Source: Spirodela intermedia (lineage: Eukaryota; Streptophyta; Magnoliopsida; Alismatales; Araceae). From it: a stretch of DNA of 64,000 nt. The notes under the pieces are model-generated. The model searched no databases and was not told where the DNA came from. It saw nothing but the letters and a program-made list of their open reading frames with translations. Shown here piece by piece: positions 48,035 to 59,434 of this stretch (positions are counted from its first letter, which is position 1; the number at the start of each line of letters is the position of its first letter). Location of the stretch: positions 1,418,501 to 1,482,500 of the forward strand of contig LR746280.1 in the NCBI GenBank assembly GCA_902729315.2, written 5' to 3'. Both the position numbers and the translations under genes were made by a program.

Positions 48035-49760
48035 ACGCAGAAGAAAGAACAAGAAGAAGCCTTCGTTCTCCCATGGTGCCGTCCATCTCTCTCTGTGTGT
48101 AAGATCGTCAACTTGTGCGTCCTCTCTCTATCTGTCTCTCTTTCTATTTCACTCCTTCCTATCTGTCTGTCCGTCTGTGTTTCTCTCTCTGTGACGGAAC
48201 CCCGCGTGTCTCGTCGATGGAACATGCTAGTGATGCCGGTCTTTCCTCCGCTTCTCTCTGGTTTCTTGTGGCCGACAGAACCGGCTGCAGGCTAACGGGT
48301 GCCCCCCCCCCCCCCACCTTCTCTCCTCTCTGTCTGGTCGTCGTCCACTTCTCATGTCACCTACTGAAGTCATTCCGACATCCCGCCCTAGGAAACTGCA
48401 CTCTCTCTCTCTCTGGTCGCCGTACGGTTTTTATGTTCCCCGCGGAGAGCCCCTCTCTCTCTCTCTCTCTTTGTATCCATCTCTGTCTTGAGGTATGGTG
48501 TGATAGCCAGGGTAGCCCATCATTTAGTACTTAATCGTGGGAGTTGTACCCGAACGGACAAGCCCAGTCTGTGAACAGGGAGCTTTTCTATTTTTATAGT
48601 TAAGGGGAAAAGGTAGAGGAGATATCTGAAGCGTCTTGGTGGGCCGAAAGGAGCAATATGGGCCTTGGTGGGCCGTCACGCGACCTCCGGTCCATGCTGT
48701 GGAAGATCCTGCGCTAACCAATTCACGTGGGCTACTATTTTTTTAAAGACACAAACGGCTATTTTTTACGCACGTGCTAATGGTTGGTGCGGCACGTGCG
48801 GACCGCGCAGGGAAAACGTTAATGAGGAACTCGGGTGGCGCGATGCCTGAAGCCGGAACTACCACCGCTCTTATTATTTATCCTTCCGGCCCCTGCTGGC
48901 CGCCTCACCCTCAGAAAATTACAGATCGCCCCTCCTGACTGAGAGAACATGTATATATACCCTATCTTTTTTTGTCACTGTACCCCCGAGGCCTTGATAA
49001 AACTAAGGTTTGCGGGGATCGACGATTTGACTGTTAGACATCGCGGTTGCTCTTTTTAAATCCAGCATCGTGGGATCTCCCCCATAACTAACCGGCTGAT
49101 ATTTTTGGAAACCACATTAAGTTATATATATATATATATGAATTTATACGATGGGAAATACTATTAAGAAATTGTCCTCCATCGTCTCATGAAATTTATT
49201 TTATTATAACACGTCATTAAAAAAAATCCAATTTTTTTTATCACACGTCTTATGTTCTTAAGTAAATGGAGAATTAGTGAGGAAATAACGGTCCCCTTGG
49301 TGATGAGGTGTGAGGAAGAGGGGTGGTGATCAATGGGTATACTCCCCGGGTCAAAGCGGTCTGACGGCGTGCCCGACCCGATGATTTGACCGGATTAGTT
49401 TAACGGATCCGGGCCGGCCCCACTCACGTGACGCGGCCCGGGCCTTTCACTCGCGGCGGTCTCGAGTTACGAGGCGAGCCAACGCGTCCGAGTCACCGGG
49501 TCGCCGCCAACGCTTCGGCGGACACGTCGCCCGCCGCATTCGGCGCCGGCCGCCGGCGGTGGGCTCCCCGCCGCCGTGGGGCCGCCGGCAGACTTTTTTT
49601 TTTCTCGTTAACCCCCCCCCCCCGGGTAGCAGGCGAGGAAATAACTAAATATCAGTGGGGTAAAAGAGTGAAAGGCGGGAAATTTGGGGGTAAACCGGTA
49701 CTTTTGCGTAGCGGGCGAGGAGAGCGCTCGGTGGAAAAGGCGAGAATTGAATGAAGGGAG
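48035..49760. other. UBC 3' UTR and spacer
   Basis: CT-rich runs at 48120-48190, 48398-48415 and 48453-48471 lie in the likely 3' UTR. CACGTG/CACGTGC words occur at about 48724, 48771 and 48805. The 49020-49300 part is AT-rich. The GC-rich 49330-49600 part carries open frames without a recognisable domain. No gene is supported. Confidence 0.45.
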
Positions 49761-49766
49761 GGGATG

Positions 49767-49773
49767 CTATAAT
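49767..49773 (+). promoter_or_regulatory. possible TATA box of the CRF gene
   Basis: CTATAAT precedes a long CT-rich leader (TC runs at about 49877-49910 and 49988-50009) that ends at the CRF start codon. The leader of nearly 950 bases probably has an intron. Confidence 0.4.
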
Positions 49774-49799
49774 ACTGAGGCAATTAACTGGCGGGCATC

Positions 49800-50748
49800 C
49801 CTCCAGTATCTCTCTCTCTATCTCCCTGCAACTACACCTCCTTCCTCCTGGGCTCTTATCTCTTCCTCCGACTCACCCCTTCCCTCTCTCTCTCTCTCTC
49901 TCTCTCTCTCGCTATTTATCTCTATCTCCCTGCGACTCCACCTCCCTTCCTCCTGGGCTCTTATCTCTTCCTCAGACTCGTCCCTTCCCTCTCTCTCTCT
50001 CTCTCTCTCATCACGGGCACGGTGGGCGCCTCGACATCTGTCGCCCTGCTGGGTTCTCTCTCTCATCGTGCTTGGTCTGGTTCGCTGGGGTCGTATATTG
50101 GGGAGGAGGGGGAGGCGGGAGTGGGAGAAGGACGAGGAGTTTTCTTTCGTCGCCTGGTGCCGCGGCCCGGTTGGTACTAACTAGAGGGGAGGGGGAGGGG
50201 GCGCCGCTGCTACTGTGGCCTATGAGGGAGCTCTTCTCTTTTCCACGCAGGTAATGGAGCCTCCCCCTCCCCCCCTTCCCCGTCCGCTGGTTCTCCTCTC
50301 ACACTTTCCTCGTGGAAAACCTCTCCATCTTGTTAGGCTGCTCATCATTCCCTTCTCTCTCCTTATACCGTGTTCCTCTCGCCGTTTTCTTCTTCCTCTT
50401 CTTCCCCTTCTTCTTCTTCCGGCCTTCTCGTAGCTTTCCCTTTCGCGGGTGTCCATACGAACTTCTGGGAGGTATTTTCTCCCCTGGGTTCTTCTTCTTC
50501 TTCTGCTTCTTCTGCTTTTTCTTTCCAAAACCCCTCATTCTATTTGTCGGTCAACCCAAAACCTCTCCCCTGGTTCTCTCTCTCTCTCTTTGTCTCTCAC
50601 TTTCACCGTGTCTCCTTTTATTACTGTGCTGTTGATTTCGCGTGTTTATCGATCAATGACTTTCTTCCACATCTTCGTTAATGGAAGTCCCCGGTTATCC
50701 ATCCTCCGCGTTCTTACCCTTTTCTTTTTCGTGGCTCTGACCCAGTAG
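49800..50748 (+). other. CRF 5' leader, CT-rich
   Basis: Long CT-rich sequence with several open frames that are low-complexity. Two imperfect tandem copies of a block of about 110 bases (49820-49916 and 49929-50010) share the words CTCTATCTCCCTGC and TCCTCCTGGGCTCTTATCTC. No protein is called. Confidence 0.5.
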
Positions 50749-51786
50749 ATGCTGCAGTCTAAGAAGGCGATATTTCGCGGAATGATGCCGGAAGGAAGCT
50801 CCGCCCAGCCGCTCGTCAAGTACTCAGAGCACCGGAGGAAGGTGACCAAGTTCTACAAGGCCAAGTCGAGGACCCGCCACCTCGCCGGCGGCGACATCCC
50901 TCGCCTGGTGCGGATATCGGTGACCGACCCGGAAGCCACCGACTCCTCCGGCGACGACGACGACGACGAGCCCGCCCGCCGCCGCGTCAAGCTCTACGTC
51001 GACGAGATAAGCGTGGAGGCCCCCCACGGCGGCGGCGGCGCCGCTGCAGCGGAGCTTTCATGGCCTTGCAGGAAGAAAGCGGGGAGCAGGTCGCCGGCGG
51101 TGGCCGGCAAGAAGTTCAGGGGAGTGCGGCGGCGGCCGTGGGGGAAGTGGGCGGCGGAAATCCGCGACCCGGCACGGCGAATGCGGATCTGGCTGGGGAC
51201 CTACGACACCGCGGAGGAGGCTGCTAAGGTCTACGACAGCGCCGCCATCCAGCTTCGTGGGCCCGACGCCATGACCAACTTCTCCGTGGAGGTCTCTCCG
51301 CCGCCGGCGACGGCTTCGTCCGGCTCCGGCGGATACGACTCCGGCGAGGAGTCCCGGAACCTGTCCTCTCCGACGTCGGTGCTGAGGTACTGCTCCTCCA
51401 AGGAAGCGGCGGCACCGCCGCCGCAGAAATCGGAGCTGAGGAAGGAGACCACGGAGGAGGAAGGCGGAGGAGGGAATTTTAATGGAGGGATCTTCGAGGA
51501 CCTGAGATTAGACCTCGGAGAGCTGCTTCCCTTGGAGGAGGCAGCCGGATCGTTCTTCGATGACTACCTGTGCTTCGATTCCACGGCGGCGGGGGTTTTC
51601 ACGGAGCCTTGCGCCGGTGACGAGTTCTTGCTGGAGGAATTCCTGAGCTTGGAGGCAGAGATGGGAGGAGGCATCGTCTTCTCCGGCGCCGGGAGGGCGG
51701 CGCCGCCGCCGTGGCATGATAGCTTCTTCCAGGACGTCGGCGACGTCGCCGACCTGTTCAGCTCCGACCCATTGCTCGTCCCCTGA
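50749..51786 (+). CDS. CRF: cytokinin response factor-type AP2/ERF transcription factor
   Basis: This intronless frame gives 345 residues; an in-frame TAG directly precedes the ATG. The N-terminal CRF domain is seen at about residues 22-65 ([33 protein letters not shown]). The AP2/ERF domain lies at about 121-178 ([19 protein letters not shown], then [20 protein letters not shown]), with the Ala and Asp typical of ERF subfamily binding to GCC boxes. After it comes SPTSVL, the putative MAP-kinase site conserved in this family. The C-terminus is acidic, as for an activation domain. CRFs act downstream of cytokinin signalling in development and stress. The coding sequence is GC-rich. Internal ATGs at 50782 and 50785 are possible starts. 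Confidence 0.92.
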   Translation: MLQSKKAIFRGMMPEGSSAQPLVKYSEHRRKVTKFYKAKSRTRHLAGGDIPRLVRISVTDPEATDSSGDDDDDEPARRRVKLYVDEISVEAPHGGGGAAAAELSWPCRKKAGSRSPAVAGKKFRGVRRRPWGKWAAEIRDPARRMRIWLGTYDTAEEAAKVYDSAAIQLRGPDAMTNFSVEVSPPPATASSGSGGYDSGEESRNLSSPTSVLRYCSSKEAAAPPPQKSELRKETTEEEGGGGNFNGGIFEDLRLDLGELLPLEEAAGSFFDDYLCFDSTAAGVFTEPCAGDEFLLEEFLSLEAEMGGGIVFSGAGRAAPPPWHDSFFQDVGDVADLFSSDPLLVP

Positions 51787-53089
51787 AATCCGGACGACGA
51801 GGGAGAAGAGGGGAGGAGAGGAGGCCCTTTCTTCAGAGCGTAGAGTGTTTTTCCGACGAGGTTCCCCGCCGGCGGCGGCCGAGGAATCGGCAGATTTTAC
51901 AGCGGCGGGGGACCATCTGTTTTGGTTTCCTTTTCTTGCCTGATGCATGATGTACGGACCGCCAACGGGGAAGAAATCTACTCGCATTCATGCAGTCTAA
52001 GCGGAAATTTTGTCTGAAAATCTCCTCTCGCCGTCAACCCTTCCCTGACTAGAGAGAGAAAGATAGTAGGATTCTCTTCATTCGGGTTGTTAATACTTGC
52101 GAGCCCAGACTTTTGAACACCGCTCCTCTTCAGAGGTCAGACGAATCTACCAAACGGCCCGAAATTTCAGACGTCTCATCTTGCCCTCCTGTAGAGAGAG
52201 ATAGAGAGAGATATATAGATTAGTAGCAGGCCGCTCAGCGGCACTGCTGCTGGACTCCTGTGCTGAGACTCTCTCCCTCTCCCTCTCTCACTTCGGCTTT
52301 ATCAGCGAGGGTCACCTGACGGGCATCCTCTCTGATACGGCAGGGAAAGGGACAGATGGTATCTGAGCCCTCTCTGCTCTCTGATACGGCATCCTCTTCT
52401 CCCGCCAGTACGTCCAGCTTGAGCTCGCTCGGAGACAACCCTACCTTTGCCAGCCACTCGTCCCCCCCTCCCCTCTCTCTCTCTCTCTCATTCATTCCCT
52501 ATCTCTCTCCCTCTACTCTTCTGCTGCTCTCTCTCACTGCCTCTGTAGGGTCGATGCGTATAGTTCTTACGACCATCGAGGCGCCTCAGGCGAGGTAGCC
52601 GACGGGTGAAGGGACGGAAGAAGACGACCAGACCAAGCCCAGGAGAGGGAAAATCCCCGGCCCAAGAGCCAAAGAGAGAGATACAGACAGACTTTTAGAG
52701 AGAGAGAGAGAGAGACGATGGGCACTGTCGTCTAATTGCGGCGCATCTCCTTGGACGTACTATCCCTCCGCCAGTCACGGCTCGTGCCGTCGACTCCGGG
52801 CCGTGCCCGGAAGGCCCTATCCCTCCCCTCTTTCTCTGTAGCCTCTCTCACTCTGCGCGATTCTCCAGCGGATATGGCCGTTTAATCCGCATTAAATGCA
52901 GGGCAGGAGAGGCTGCCACGAGCCGCTTTTCCACTGTAAATACATATTCTTTCTACGTTCTCCTCCGGCGCCGGTGACCGGAGAGAAACTCCGGCACCGG
53001 CAATTGGAGAGAACTCCGGCGTCCTCCTCATAACGGGCCGGGCAGGGCTTTCGGGTTTCGCCTACATGAGCCAAGCTCAGCCCGGGACC
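51787..53089. other. CRF 3' region and spacer with CT/GA runs
   Basis: Short GA or CT tracts occur at about 52194-52215, 52265-52290, 52478-52495 and 52696-52716. Open frames overlap these tracts and have no family signature. No gene is called. Confidence 0.45.
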
Positions 53090-53790
53090 ATTCACGGGAT
53101 CGCTCCGGGGCCATTCTCACTGTGAACGAGGCCCGGTCTCGAGATGGGTTGGCATCTGGGCCTGACACGCAGAGAGAGTCCCGTTGCTCCATCCCGGCCC
53201 ATTTTGGCCCATTTCCCCAAGACTGTGCGAGCCCACAAGGCCCATGCCGCTCAACAGCATGGGCTTCCACGAGGACACGCACTCCTTTTACTCTTTAGCT
53301 TTTCAGAAAGTTGGGATTGGGCCTGCTACCATCTGATTAAATTTCTCCTGTTATGGGCTTGTTAGCGATTGGCCCATTTCCCAATTTTACGTGTATGATT
53401 GTTTCGGCCCTTCGATGCCAGCCCAACCTAAAAAAAGCCCATAAAATAAGCCGTTCTTATATTTTTTGGGCTTGTCAATGACAGGCCTACTACCCAAATT
53501 TACGCTTTTTTTTGTGCCCAATTGTTTGTCCCGCAGCAGATGGCCCATTAGCATCCTTCGGGCTCATTTTTCTAACCAAAGCCCAATAAGTACAACGGAG
53601 AGTATGTAAACCGGCCCCGCCCATTACGGTTTATTCTCCATTTTAGTTATTTAAATACAAATATTGATGGCCACATACCAAATAGGGGTTGGTAATGAGT
53701 ACCCAAGCCAGTCTGTTCTCTTTCTTTCTGGCTTAGGTCTTAAATTATGACTTGGGCCAGGTCCAAGCTTGGAAGTGGCCTTTTCTAAAG
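53090..53790. promoter_or_regulatory. dense GCCCA/TGGGC motif cluster with a degenerate tandem duplication
   Basis: The core GCCCA or its complement recurs well over ten times in 700 bases. Two related blocks (about 53354-53449 and 53469-53590) share GGGCTTGT, a CCCAA-TTTACG segment, ATTGTTT, GCCCA and a GCCCA-TAA end. The element is typical of promoters of ribosomal and cell-cycle genes, but no such gene lies next to it. Confidence 0.55.
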
Positions 53791-53827
53791 GCCTGGACCC
53801 TACTCTTCCGGTCTAATCGAATCACGT

Positions 53828-54152
<325 letters not shown>

Positions 54153-54153
<1 letters not shown>

Positions 54154-55479
54154 TTTAGGAAAAATATTCTTAATCAGCCGGTAACGTTTTCGGAAAAGTA
54201 CTCATTGATAATAGCAAAGGTTTAGGGGGGGTCACAACCATTACAAAAATAGCAGAAGAATATTGAGAAAACCTAATTTTAGTAGGTTAGTTTTTTGCAT
54301 CTCCATGGGTGCAGCGATCGTTGAAAAGTCTATTCTAATATTAATATCTCCCATCCCAACGATTTCATCAGCAGAAAGGAGGACAAAACCAAGCTGTATG
54401 AACAAACACAACTATAAAATTGAAACAAAGAGACCCATTAACGAAGATACTTGTAATTTTTTCCGTCACACCCATGATTAGTAATGTACCACATCAATGT
54501 TAGTTAGTTGAATTATATCACACAACAATGATAATGCTCTTTTACTAAGACTATTTTTGTACATGTTAGGTGCTATTGAGTTACAAAAGCTAACTTTCTA
54601 ACGTGGACAATCAATTGAGATCCTTTTTGAGACCCCAATGTGGACAGAATTTGCATGTTCAGTGTTTTCTTTGAACCTTGTTAAGTGGCTAAAATCCTGC
54701 CAAATATGTTACTTGATTATGTATAATGTTTAACATCTTAGTCTTCTAGGACATCATTTGATGACGATGGATGTCATGTTTGATGCAAAGAATTGTGGAT
54801 TGGGTAAGCATGGGCTAGTTGACCTTTTTTGTATTATTTTGTCACCTAAGTACAAAGAGACTTACTTGAAACTAATATAACATGGAGACATTAGATCAGT
54901 CAAGTACTAACATCTGCACATTTAGGGATGAACTTTGATTAGAAAGTTCCTTGTCACATAACCTAATAATGGAAAAAGATCTTACAAAATCTAACATCAG
55001 TATTAACGATTATTATGGCATCTCTTTTGAATAGAAAATCAGAGTTGATTTTGATGGGAAGGTAGATCGAATTTATGCGAAGTATGAAAAACATCCCTTT
55101 ATTTCATGACTATGATGGCTTGTATTGCTTCTTGATTCAAGTGAGGAATTGATTTTATACATGATTGACTCATCATACCCAAATAATGGCACATGGCAAT
55201 TGTGATTTGATGAATGAAATTGCACTGCTAGAAAGGGAAAGATATGAAGAAAGTAAAGGGTTCCAATTGTTTCTTGTATCGAGTGGAGATGCATAAATTG
55301 TGTTAAAAATCTAGGGTTATCTTCTTTCTCATATTTTCAGTTCTCCATTCTTGTTTCCCACTATGTCTACTTGATTTGCCCAAGTAATAGTCAAAGTTAG
55401 TATACCAACTTGGCACTTGAGTACAATTAACTTGTGACTAAGGTGTTGAAGTCAAGTGATGACAAGGGCACGCTCTTTG
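54153..55479. other. AT-rich spacer, possibly decayed transposon
   Basis: No ORF above about 73 codons, no tRNA-like fold and no coding family seen. The composition resembles the 31-39 kb block, so decayed element sequence is possible. Confidence 0.4.
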
Positions 55480-55978
55480 AGATTTTAAATGAAAAAAGCA
55501 CATGAAATGTTTGACTAAAAAAAACTCCTGAGCAGTTGAATATTGGCTCATCGTTGATATATATTATGATGTCTTTGATCTTACTCGATTCCTTCGTCTC
55601 TCAACCACACTCCCCTCACAGCTATGCATGAGGCTGCCCATCTCAGACGTCATTCAAACTTGTGAGTCAAAGTTTACTTTTAACAAGGAAATAGGCCAAG
55701 GCTAGTGCAGGCCAAGGTTGGCTCAGATGACCATGTTTTTTGGAACTTAAAAGGAAAAGAGCCCAATAATAGTGTGTAAAAAAAGTCAATGAGGCATTGA
55801 ATATTTGCTCATGGTTGACTTATATCACGTTGTCTTTGACCTTACTCAATTCCCTCGTCTCTCAACCAACAAACCCCTCACAACTATCTCGTGGATGACC
55901 ATTCTCAAAAGTCATTCAAACATGTGCGTCAAAGTTGACTTTGAATAAGGAAATAGGCTAAGGCTAGAGCAGGGCTAG
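55480..55978 (+). repeat. tandem duplication, two units of about 240-260 bp
   Basis: Unit 1 (about 55480-55740) and unit 2 (about 55741-55978) share GATATTATGATGTCTTTGA-like words, CTTACTC-ATTCC-TCGTCTCTCAACCA, CCCCTCACA-CTAT, GTCATTCAAAC-TGTG-GTCAAAGTT and AACAAGGAAATAGGC. Both contain TTGAC words. The copies are clearly diverged. Confidence 0.75.
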
Positions 55979-56386
55979 CGCTTACCAAGAACGGTGTAAC
56001 CTAAAATTCGTTTCGATGGTTCCGTCCAAATTTTTATTCCAATATTGTGGCAGGAGCTGGTCTTGTCATGTTGGTGCTAATCATAATAATAGCAAGCAAT
56101 ATTGCGAATTATATATCCTTTCCGACCCATTCCCAGCATCGAGGTGTCTAGAGTCAACTCCATTCCCTTGGCTCATGTTTGACATTTCTCTGCATAGATA
56201 AGAAAGACGAGAGACCCTTCGGATGAGGGTCTCAGATTAACCCGAGAAGCCCATTCAGGCGCTTGATCTTACATAAATATTCAGATTACAATTAATCCAC
56301 TATCTCCGTGGACAAAAAAATTAATAAAATAATGAGTAAGAACATAATCCATCTGTACGAAGAGAGTCCGTTTAACTATCGGTACA
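55979..56386. other. spacer and WRKY 3' UTR
   Basis: It ends at the minus-strand WRKY stop codon (56387). No separate feature is seen. Confidence 0.5.
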
Positions 56387-57681
56387 TCAACAGAAGAAGC
56401 TCGGGGCGGAAGAGAGATATTGCTTGGACTCCACAGCGTCCCCCATGAAATCCGGGTCCAACACCGCCGAGAAGAAGTCCCCGAGGTCCATCTCCAGGAC
56501 AGGAAAGTCCGGGTCAACTCTAAGCTGACCTGATCCGGAGGGGCCCGCAATCGCCAAAGTTGAAGAAGCGCCGCCGGGTTCGCCGGGAACGAGGGGGAAG
56601 AGAGGGGAAGGCAGCTCGCCGTCGCCGCCGTCCACCTCCTCCGGCTTGATGGCGAGCCCGGTCCTGAAGTTGAGGATTAGGGCCTCGTTTCGCAGCCTAG
56701 GCTCGGAATTCTCCCCATCCGCTTCGGCGGCCGGCGGCACCGCTGCCGCTCCGCTAGCGGCTACTTGCCCCTGGGCGCCGCAACTGTGGACCCCATGGTA
56801 GATGACGTCGAACAAGAGCTCGTCCGTGTCCGAGCGCTGCACCTGCTTCCTCGCAGGGCATCCGCGCGTCTTGTGGTGGGAGCACCTGTAGTAGGCCCTG
56901 CAGCGGAATCCGATAAACACCCCATCAGTCTCACTTTGTATCTCATCGGAACAAACAGGACCCGCTAGAATACCCGCACGTGCGCCGCCGGTTTCGGTTG
57001 TAGGAAAAGACGGGACGGCTGCCCATAATTGAGATTGTCTTCTATTCGTATTAACATTAATATTATTGAAAAACTTCGTATTATTATTCTTGGTATCTAG
57101 GATCCGGTCGTCTCTTGCCCTCGTCCTCATCCCTGTTATCTGAAAATATTAGATGGGAGGGTGGGGAGGGGAGACCTTAACCCACCTTGGGAACTTGGCG
57201 GCGAGGATTTCCTTCTGGCCATACTTCCTCCAGCTGAAGCCGTCCTCGGCCGGCGCCTCCACGCCGGCGGCCGACGAAACCCTAATCCACTGCGTCCACT
57301 GGGGCTCCAGCGTCTTCCTGCAACACCATCACCGTTTGTGGGAAGCCCCCATCAGCGACGGTTCTTAACGCCGGAGAAGGTGGGTGTAAGTTTCATCTGG
57401 TACCTCTTCTTGGAACCTCGGCCGTGGACGTCGCCACCGTGGCTTTCATCCGTGGGACAGGGTGAGCTTGCCGGAGTCGGCAGCGGCGGAAACTGGGGGG
57501 AGGTCATCGCAATGGAGACGGCCCTGGCGAGGGTCGACAGCAGGCTCCGGACTAGCAGCCTCTGGAATTCCAGAGGAGAGGCGTAGTCGAGGTGGGTCTC
57601 CAGGACTCTCGTGAGCTCTATGCCCTGATTGAGCTCGCCGATGAGCCGTTCCCGGGACAGGGCGGCGCCGCCGTTCTCCAT
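56387..57681 (-). CDS. WRKY: group III WRKY transcription factor (three exons)
   Basis: Minus-strand exons 57681-57404, 57317-57186 and 56897-56387 give 306 residues; phases match (two bases, then two bases). The ATG at 57681 is the first in frame; the open frame runs to 57840 only from a TTG. The N-terminal helix region (LIGELNQGIELTRVLETHLD) is typical of group III. The domain has DGFSWRKYGQK (about residues 119-129). It ends in the group III finger C-x7-C-x23-H-x-C (CSHHKTRGC ... HSC), with the conserved intron just after the KFPR tetrad. A Ser/Glu-rich activation-like tail ends in SFFC. Group III WRKYs act in defence and senescence. A TATA box lies about 220 bases upstream, and W-boxes lie further upstream. 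Confidence 0.92.
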
Positions 57682-57896
57682 CGCCGGGTGCAGCTGGGCC
57701 TCGAAACGGCAGAGCTTCTTCGTCGCCGGCAGGAACGATGGGGGGGTCACCCACGGGCAGCAACAGACTATCGATCGCCGCCGTGGAGACCAGCAGTAGC
57801 GAATGGACTTTCTTACTCTCTGGCGACAGGTGAGAGCCAAGGGAAGAGGAAGGGAGCTCCCGAGAGAGTGGGTAGAAAGAAGCTCAGGGAGTCGTG

Positions 57897-57902
57897 TATA
57901 TA
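57897..57902 (-). promoter_or_regulatory. TATA box of the WRKY gene
   Basis: A TATATA word about 220 bases upstream of the WRKY start codon, followed in the transcribed direction by a compact leader. A GA/GATA-rich tract (57909-57995) lies directly upstream of it. Confidence 0.5.
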
Positions 57903-57908
57903 GACCCC

Positions 57909-57922
57909 AGAGAGAGATAGAT

Positions 57923-57965
<43 letters not shown>

Positions 57966-57995
57966 TAGAGAGAGATAGAGAGAGAGAGAGAGAGA
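57909..57995. repeat. GA/GATA microsatellite upstream of the WRKY gene
   Basis: GAGA interrupted by GATA units. It lies directly upstream of the WRKY TATA box. Confidence 0.85.
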
Positions 57996-58131
57996 TGAAT
58001 CAGAAGCGATCTTCAAACCCTCCGTCCGCGTGGGGCCCAGGCGAGTTCGGGGTCAGCGCGTGCCCGTACGTACGTTAGAACCAGGGGGGTGATTAATGCT
58101 GAGATAAAAAAATTTACGATATAATACGAGG

Positions 58132-58147
58132 GGTCAAAATTTTGACC
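58132..58147. promoter_or_regulatory. inverted W-box pair, 16-bp palindrome
   Basis: GGTCAAAATTTTGACC is a perfect palindrome holding a TTGACC W-box on each strand, about 450 bases upstream of the WRKY start codon. WRKY factors bind TTGACC/T, so auto- or cross-regulation is plausible. A TTGACT occurs further upstream near 58346. Confidence 0.65.
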
Positions 58148-59434
58148 AACGCGGTGTAATGCTGAGGGATGAGATGACGGTAGTGGCGATGGCGGGGCGT
58201 ATGCCCGGTCTGGAGACGGACAGGATCTGGTGGCCCGTCTGTTTTTGGGCTTATCATCGTGGCATATTTGGCTTTTCATAGCCTGTTGGCCGGTAAATGA
58301 ATACAAGATATACGCCGTGGTTTGAACGTGACCGTGACCTTGGAAGGTTGACTCTCCTTTACCGGTCTCAAATGGGTCCCACCGTATAACGCGCTGTTCA
58401 GAAACCGACCGCAGTGGGTACACGCCGCGGGGGAGATGGTAAAAGATGCAGGATGGCCCAGGGGAGCCAATTCACACGCGGCCTTCACCGTCAGTCAAAT
58501 GGATGACGTGTTCACCACATGTACTCCCTAGGTCAGTCGCAGTCAGCGCTCTCTATCGGAATAGCTACTTGCCTTACGATAAGTGTGTAATTATCAGCTC
58601 GAAGAAGGATATTTCCACTGTAGTTTCTGACTCTGACCGTCTCACTGACGCACTACGTAGGATGGATGGGCCAGGCTCTACGGTCCGAGCCACGTGTCTT
58701 TAATTGGGCCTCAAGCTGGGCCAAATATCCTCGTCCTCGAAGGCTCACTTTCTTTCCTAAAGGTTCACCCTCCCCATCGGAGGTAGTTACTTGAGGAAAT
58801 CCGTTTCCGAATCTTTGTCGCATTTACGGCGGTCCACCTACTTCTTACATGGGAATTAGGTTTGTAGGCCCATCTATAAGATGCAATTGAAAGCGCCCAC
58901 GTCAGCGGGAATAGTCCGTACATCTGCCATGTCAAACGTGGTAATAAATGAAGCATTCTCGAAATCGGTAGATCCGAACCCGATGTTATCCGATGACGTT
59001 GGTCTGATCAAGAGGAAGAGTAGGTGCAGGTACTGTCAGACCAGCCGCAGGGATTTTTTTTTAATTTTTCTCGGGAGGGTTCTTAACGGGTCTGGATTAA
59101 GGCTATCGGGTATAGTGGGGCCCATGCTGGCGCTGGTGACCCGACAACTACTCGTCAACATCAGTTACTCTCCATTCTTTTTAACGGTCGTGTCACCTGC
59201 CGTTCCGTCAGCTGCCGCAACCCCCGCCGTAGGATTTATCCACCTCGGCTTTTGCCCTGGTCCTTACCCACTCGCCTCCTCCTTCCCTCCCATTTAAACC
59301 GCTGGGCGGAAGGAGAGGCAGAAGCAGGAAGCAGCAGGAGGAGAAGAGGAGTTGATTCTGGATTCAGATCCGCGCTTCCCCGATCTGCGCCTCCTCGAGC
59401 TCGTCGGATTTCTTCTATTGGCCTCTGTGAGAGA
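58148..59434. other. shared divergent spacer between the WRKY and R3-MYB genes
   Basis: It contains the outer WRKY promoter and the R3-MYB promoter. A TTTAAA word near 59294 lies about 140 bases before the R3-MYB ATG and may be its TATA variant. CCACGTGTC (an ABRE-type word) lies at about 58690. No coding region is supported. Confidence 0.5.

Noticed and set aside
56765-57130. WRKY reading frame extended into intron 2 as one exon
   Set aside because: The minus-strand frame is open to 57130, but the WRKY domain needs the exon ending at 57186 joined to 56897 to place WRKYGQK before the zinc finger.
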